A DNA stretch of 33,194 nt from Chitinophagaceae bacterium (GTDB taxonomy: Bacteria > Bacteroidota > Bacteroidia > Chitinophagales > Chitinophagaceae), in NCBI GenBank assembly GCA_017998385.1, contig JAGODE010000021.1:1-33194 (forward strand). Direction: 5' to 3'. The notes under the pieces are model-generated. The model saw only the letters and a list, made by a program, of their open reading frames with translations, made no database searches and was not told the DNA's origin. Within the stretch, counting starts at the first letter, position 1, and each line of letters opens with the position of its first letter. The translations under genes were made by a program, and so were the position numbers. This document shows, in pieces, positions 32,660 through 33,194 of this stretch.

Positions 32660-33194
32660 ATGATTACAGGCAAGGATATTTATAAACGGTATGGCACGGT
32701 GGAAGTGCTAAAAGGGGTGGATATTTCGATTGGCAGGGCAGAAGTGGTGTCTATCGTAGGGCCGTCTGGTTCCGGAAAAAGTACCCTGCTGCATATCCTG
32801 GGCACGCTCGACCAGGCAGACAAGGGCTCGGTGACCATGAATGGCGAAATGGTATCTGCACTGAGCGGCAACAAACTGGCCGCCTTTCGTAACCGGCATA
32901 TTGGATTTGTTTTCCAGTTTCACCACCTTTTGCCGGAGTTTACGGCACTGGAAAATGTATGTATTCCCGGATGGCTGGCCGGTCGTCGCAAAGGCGAGGT
33001 GAAAACAGCTGCCGCCGAATTGCTGGCTATGCTGGGACTACAGCATCGTATAGATAATAAACCCAACTAGCTTAGTGGCGGGGAGCAGCAGCGGGTGGCT
33101 GTGGCCAGAGCCCTCATCAATAAGCCATCGATTGTTTTCGCAGATGAACCCACCGGCAATCTCGACTCGGCAAATGCCCGGGAACTACATCAGC
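32660..33194 (+). pseudogene. lolD: LolD-type ABC transporter ATPase with internal amber codon, truncated by window end
   Basis: ATP-binding subunit of the MacB/LolD group, which in LolCDE releases lipoproteins from the inner membrane. MITGKDIYKRYGTVEVLKGVDISI leads to Walker A GPSGSGKST (34-42), and the Q-loop is FVFQFHHLLPEF. At 33068-33070 the frame reads TAG, after ...RIDNKPN. The same frame then continues without error: [16 protein letters not shown] (ABC signature), [14 protein letters not shown] (Walker B and D-loop), to the window end. The first part alone (136 residues) lacks the signature and Walker B and could not work. The position normally holds Gln ([10 protein letters not shown]), so CAG to TAG is the simplest change. 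Real nonsense mutation, suppression or sequence error cannot be told apart here. Confidence 0.85.

Noticed and set aside
33068..33070. Amber codon as genetic-code reassignment or selenocysteine/pyrrolysine-type recoding
   Set aside because: TAG ends other genes here (25244-25246, 18179-18181), the position normally holds Gln, and no downstream recoding structure is apparent.

Overview
The window looks like a chromosomal segment of a Bacteroidota member, most likely of the Chitinophagaceae or a close relative. The pointers are a PorP/SprF protein next to a giant PKD adhesin with a gliding-type C-terminal domain, a separate type IX secretion (T9SS) sorting domain, promoters of the Bacteroidota form (TTG-N19-TAnnTTTG), a secreted xyloglucanase-type glycosidase set, two tandem ClpP proteins, and lipoproteins with short lipoboxes. 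This placement is inferred from gene content; no 16S gene is present.

Layout. (1) 1-7574, plus strand: the end of a carbohydrate-degradation operon. It holds a truncated secreted glycosidase-like protein, a GH31 alpha-xylosidase with a PA14 insert, a GH2 beta-galactosidase and a GH9 endoglucanase, all with signal peptides where the N-terminus is visible and spaced by -4 to 15 bp. The combination matches known xyloglucan utilisation loci: GH9 cuts the backbone, GH31 removes xylose and GH2 removes galactose. (2) 7582-10600: a class IV aminotransferase translationally coupled to a DmpA-type P1 peptidase, divergent from a YghZ-like aldo-keto reductase. (3) 10673-11850: an accessory stretch with a 41-residue lipoprotein, a 47-residue helical protein, a large inverted repeat and a lipoprotein-like gene with a damaged 5' end. 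(4) 11851-16658, minus strand: a protein quality-control block in transcription order grpE-dnaJ, clpP1-clpP2, clpX. (5) 16850-19121: an RlmI-type rRNA methyltransferase, a protein that is almost only a T9SS sorting domain, and a Bcp-like peroxiredoxin. (6) 19197-25867, minus strand: a 1441-residue PKD surface protein with its PorP/SprF partner, a small lipoprotein and an exported DinB-fold protein. (7) 25975-32441: YitT membrane protein divergent from Nif3 plus its zinc-ribbon coiled-coil partner, recN with two small membrane proteins, fabI and a DUF2795 protein. (8) 32660-33194: a lolD-type ABC ATPase with an in-frame amber codon just before its signature motif, cut by the window end.

The most unusual features are a family of AT-rich, inverted and 7-nt-periodic intergenic repeats that fill two convergent gene gaps almost exactly from stop codon to stop codon (10934-11079, 18020-18178) and a third gap upstream of rlmI; the lolD amber codon; the stand-alone T9SS sorting domain; the absence of a credible start codon for the giant PKD gene; and the frame break at a 12-bp-stem palindrome in the 11.7 kb lipoprotein-like gene. 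No tRNA, rRNA, CRISPR array, transposase or phage gene was seen. No gene-free stretch exceeds 300 bases; the longest is 14585-14864.
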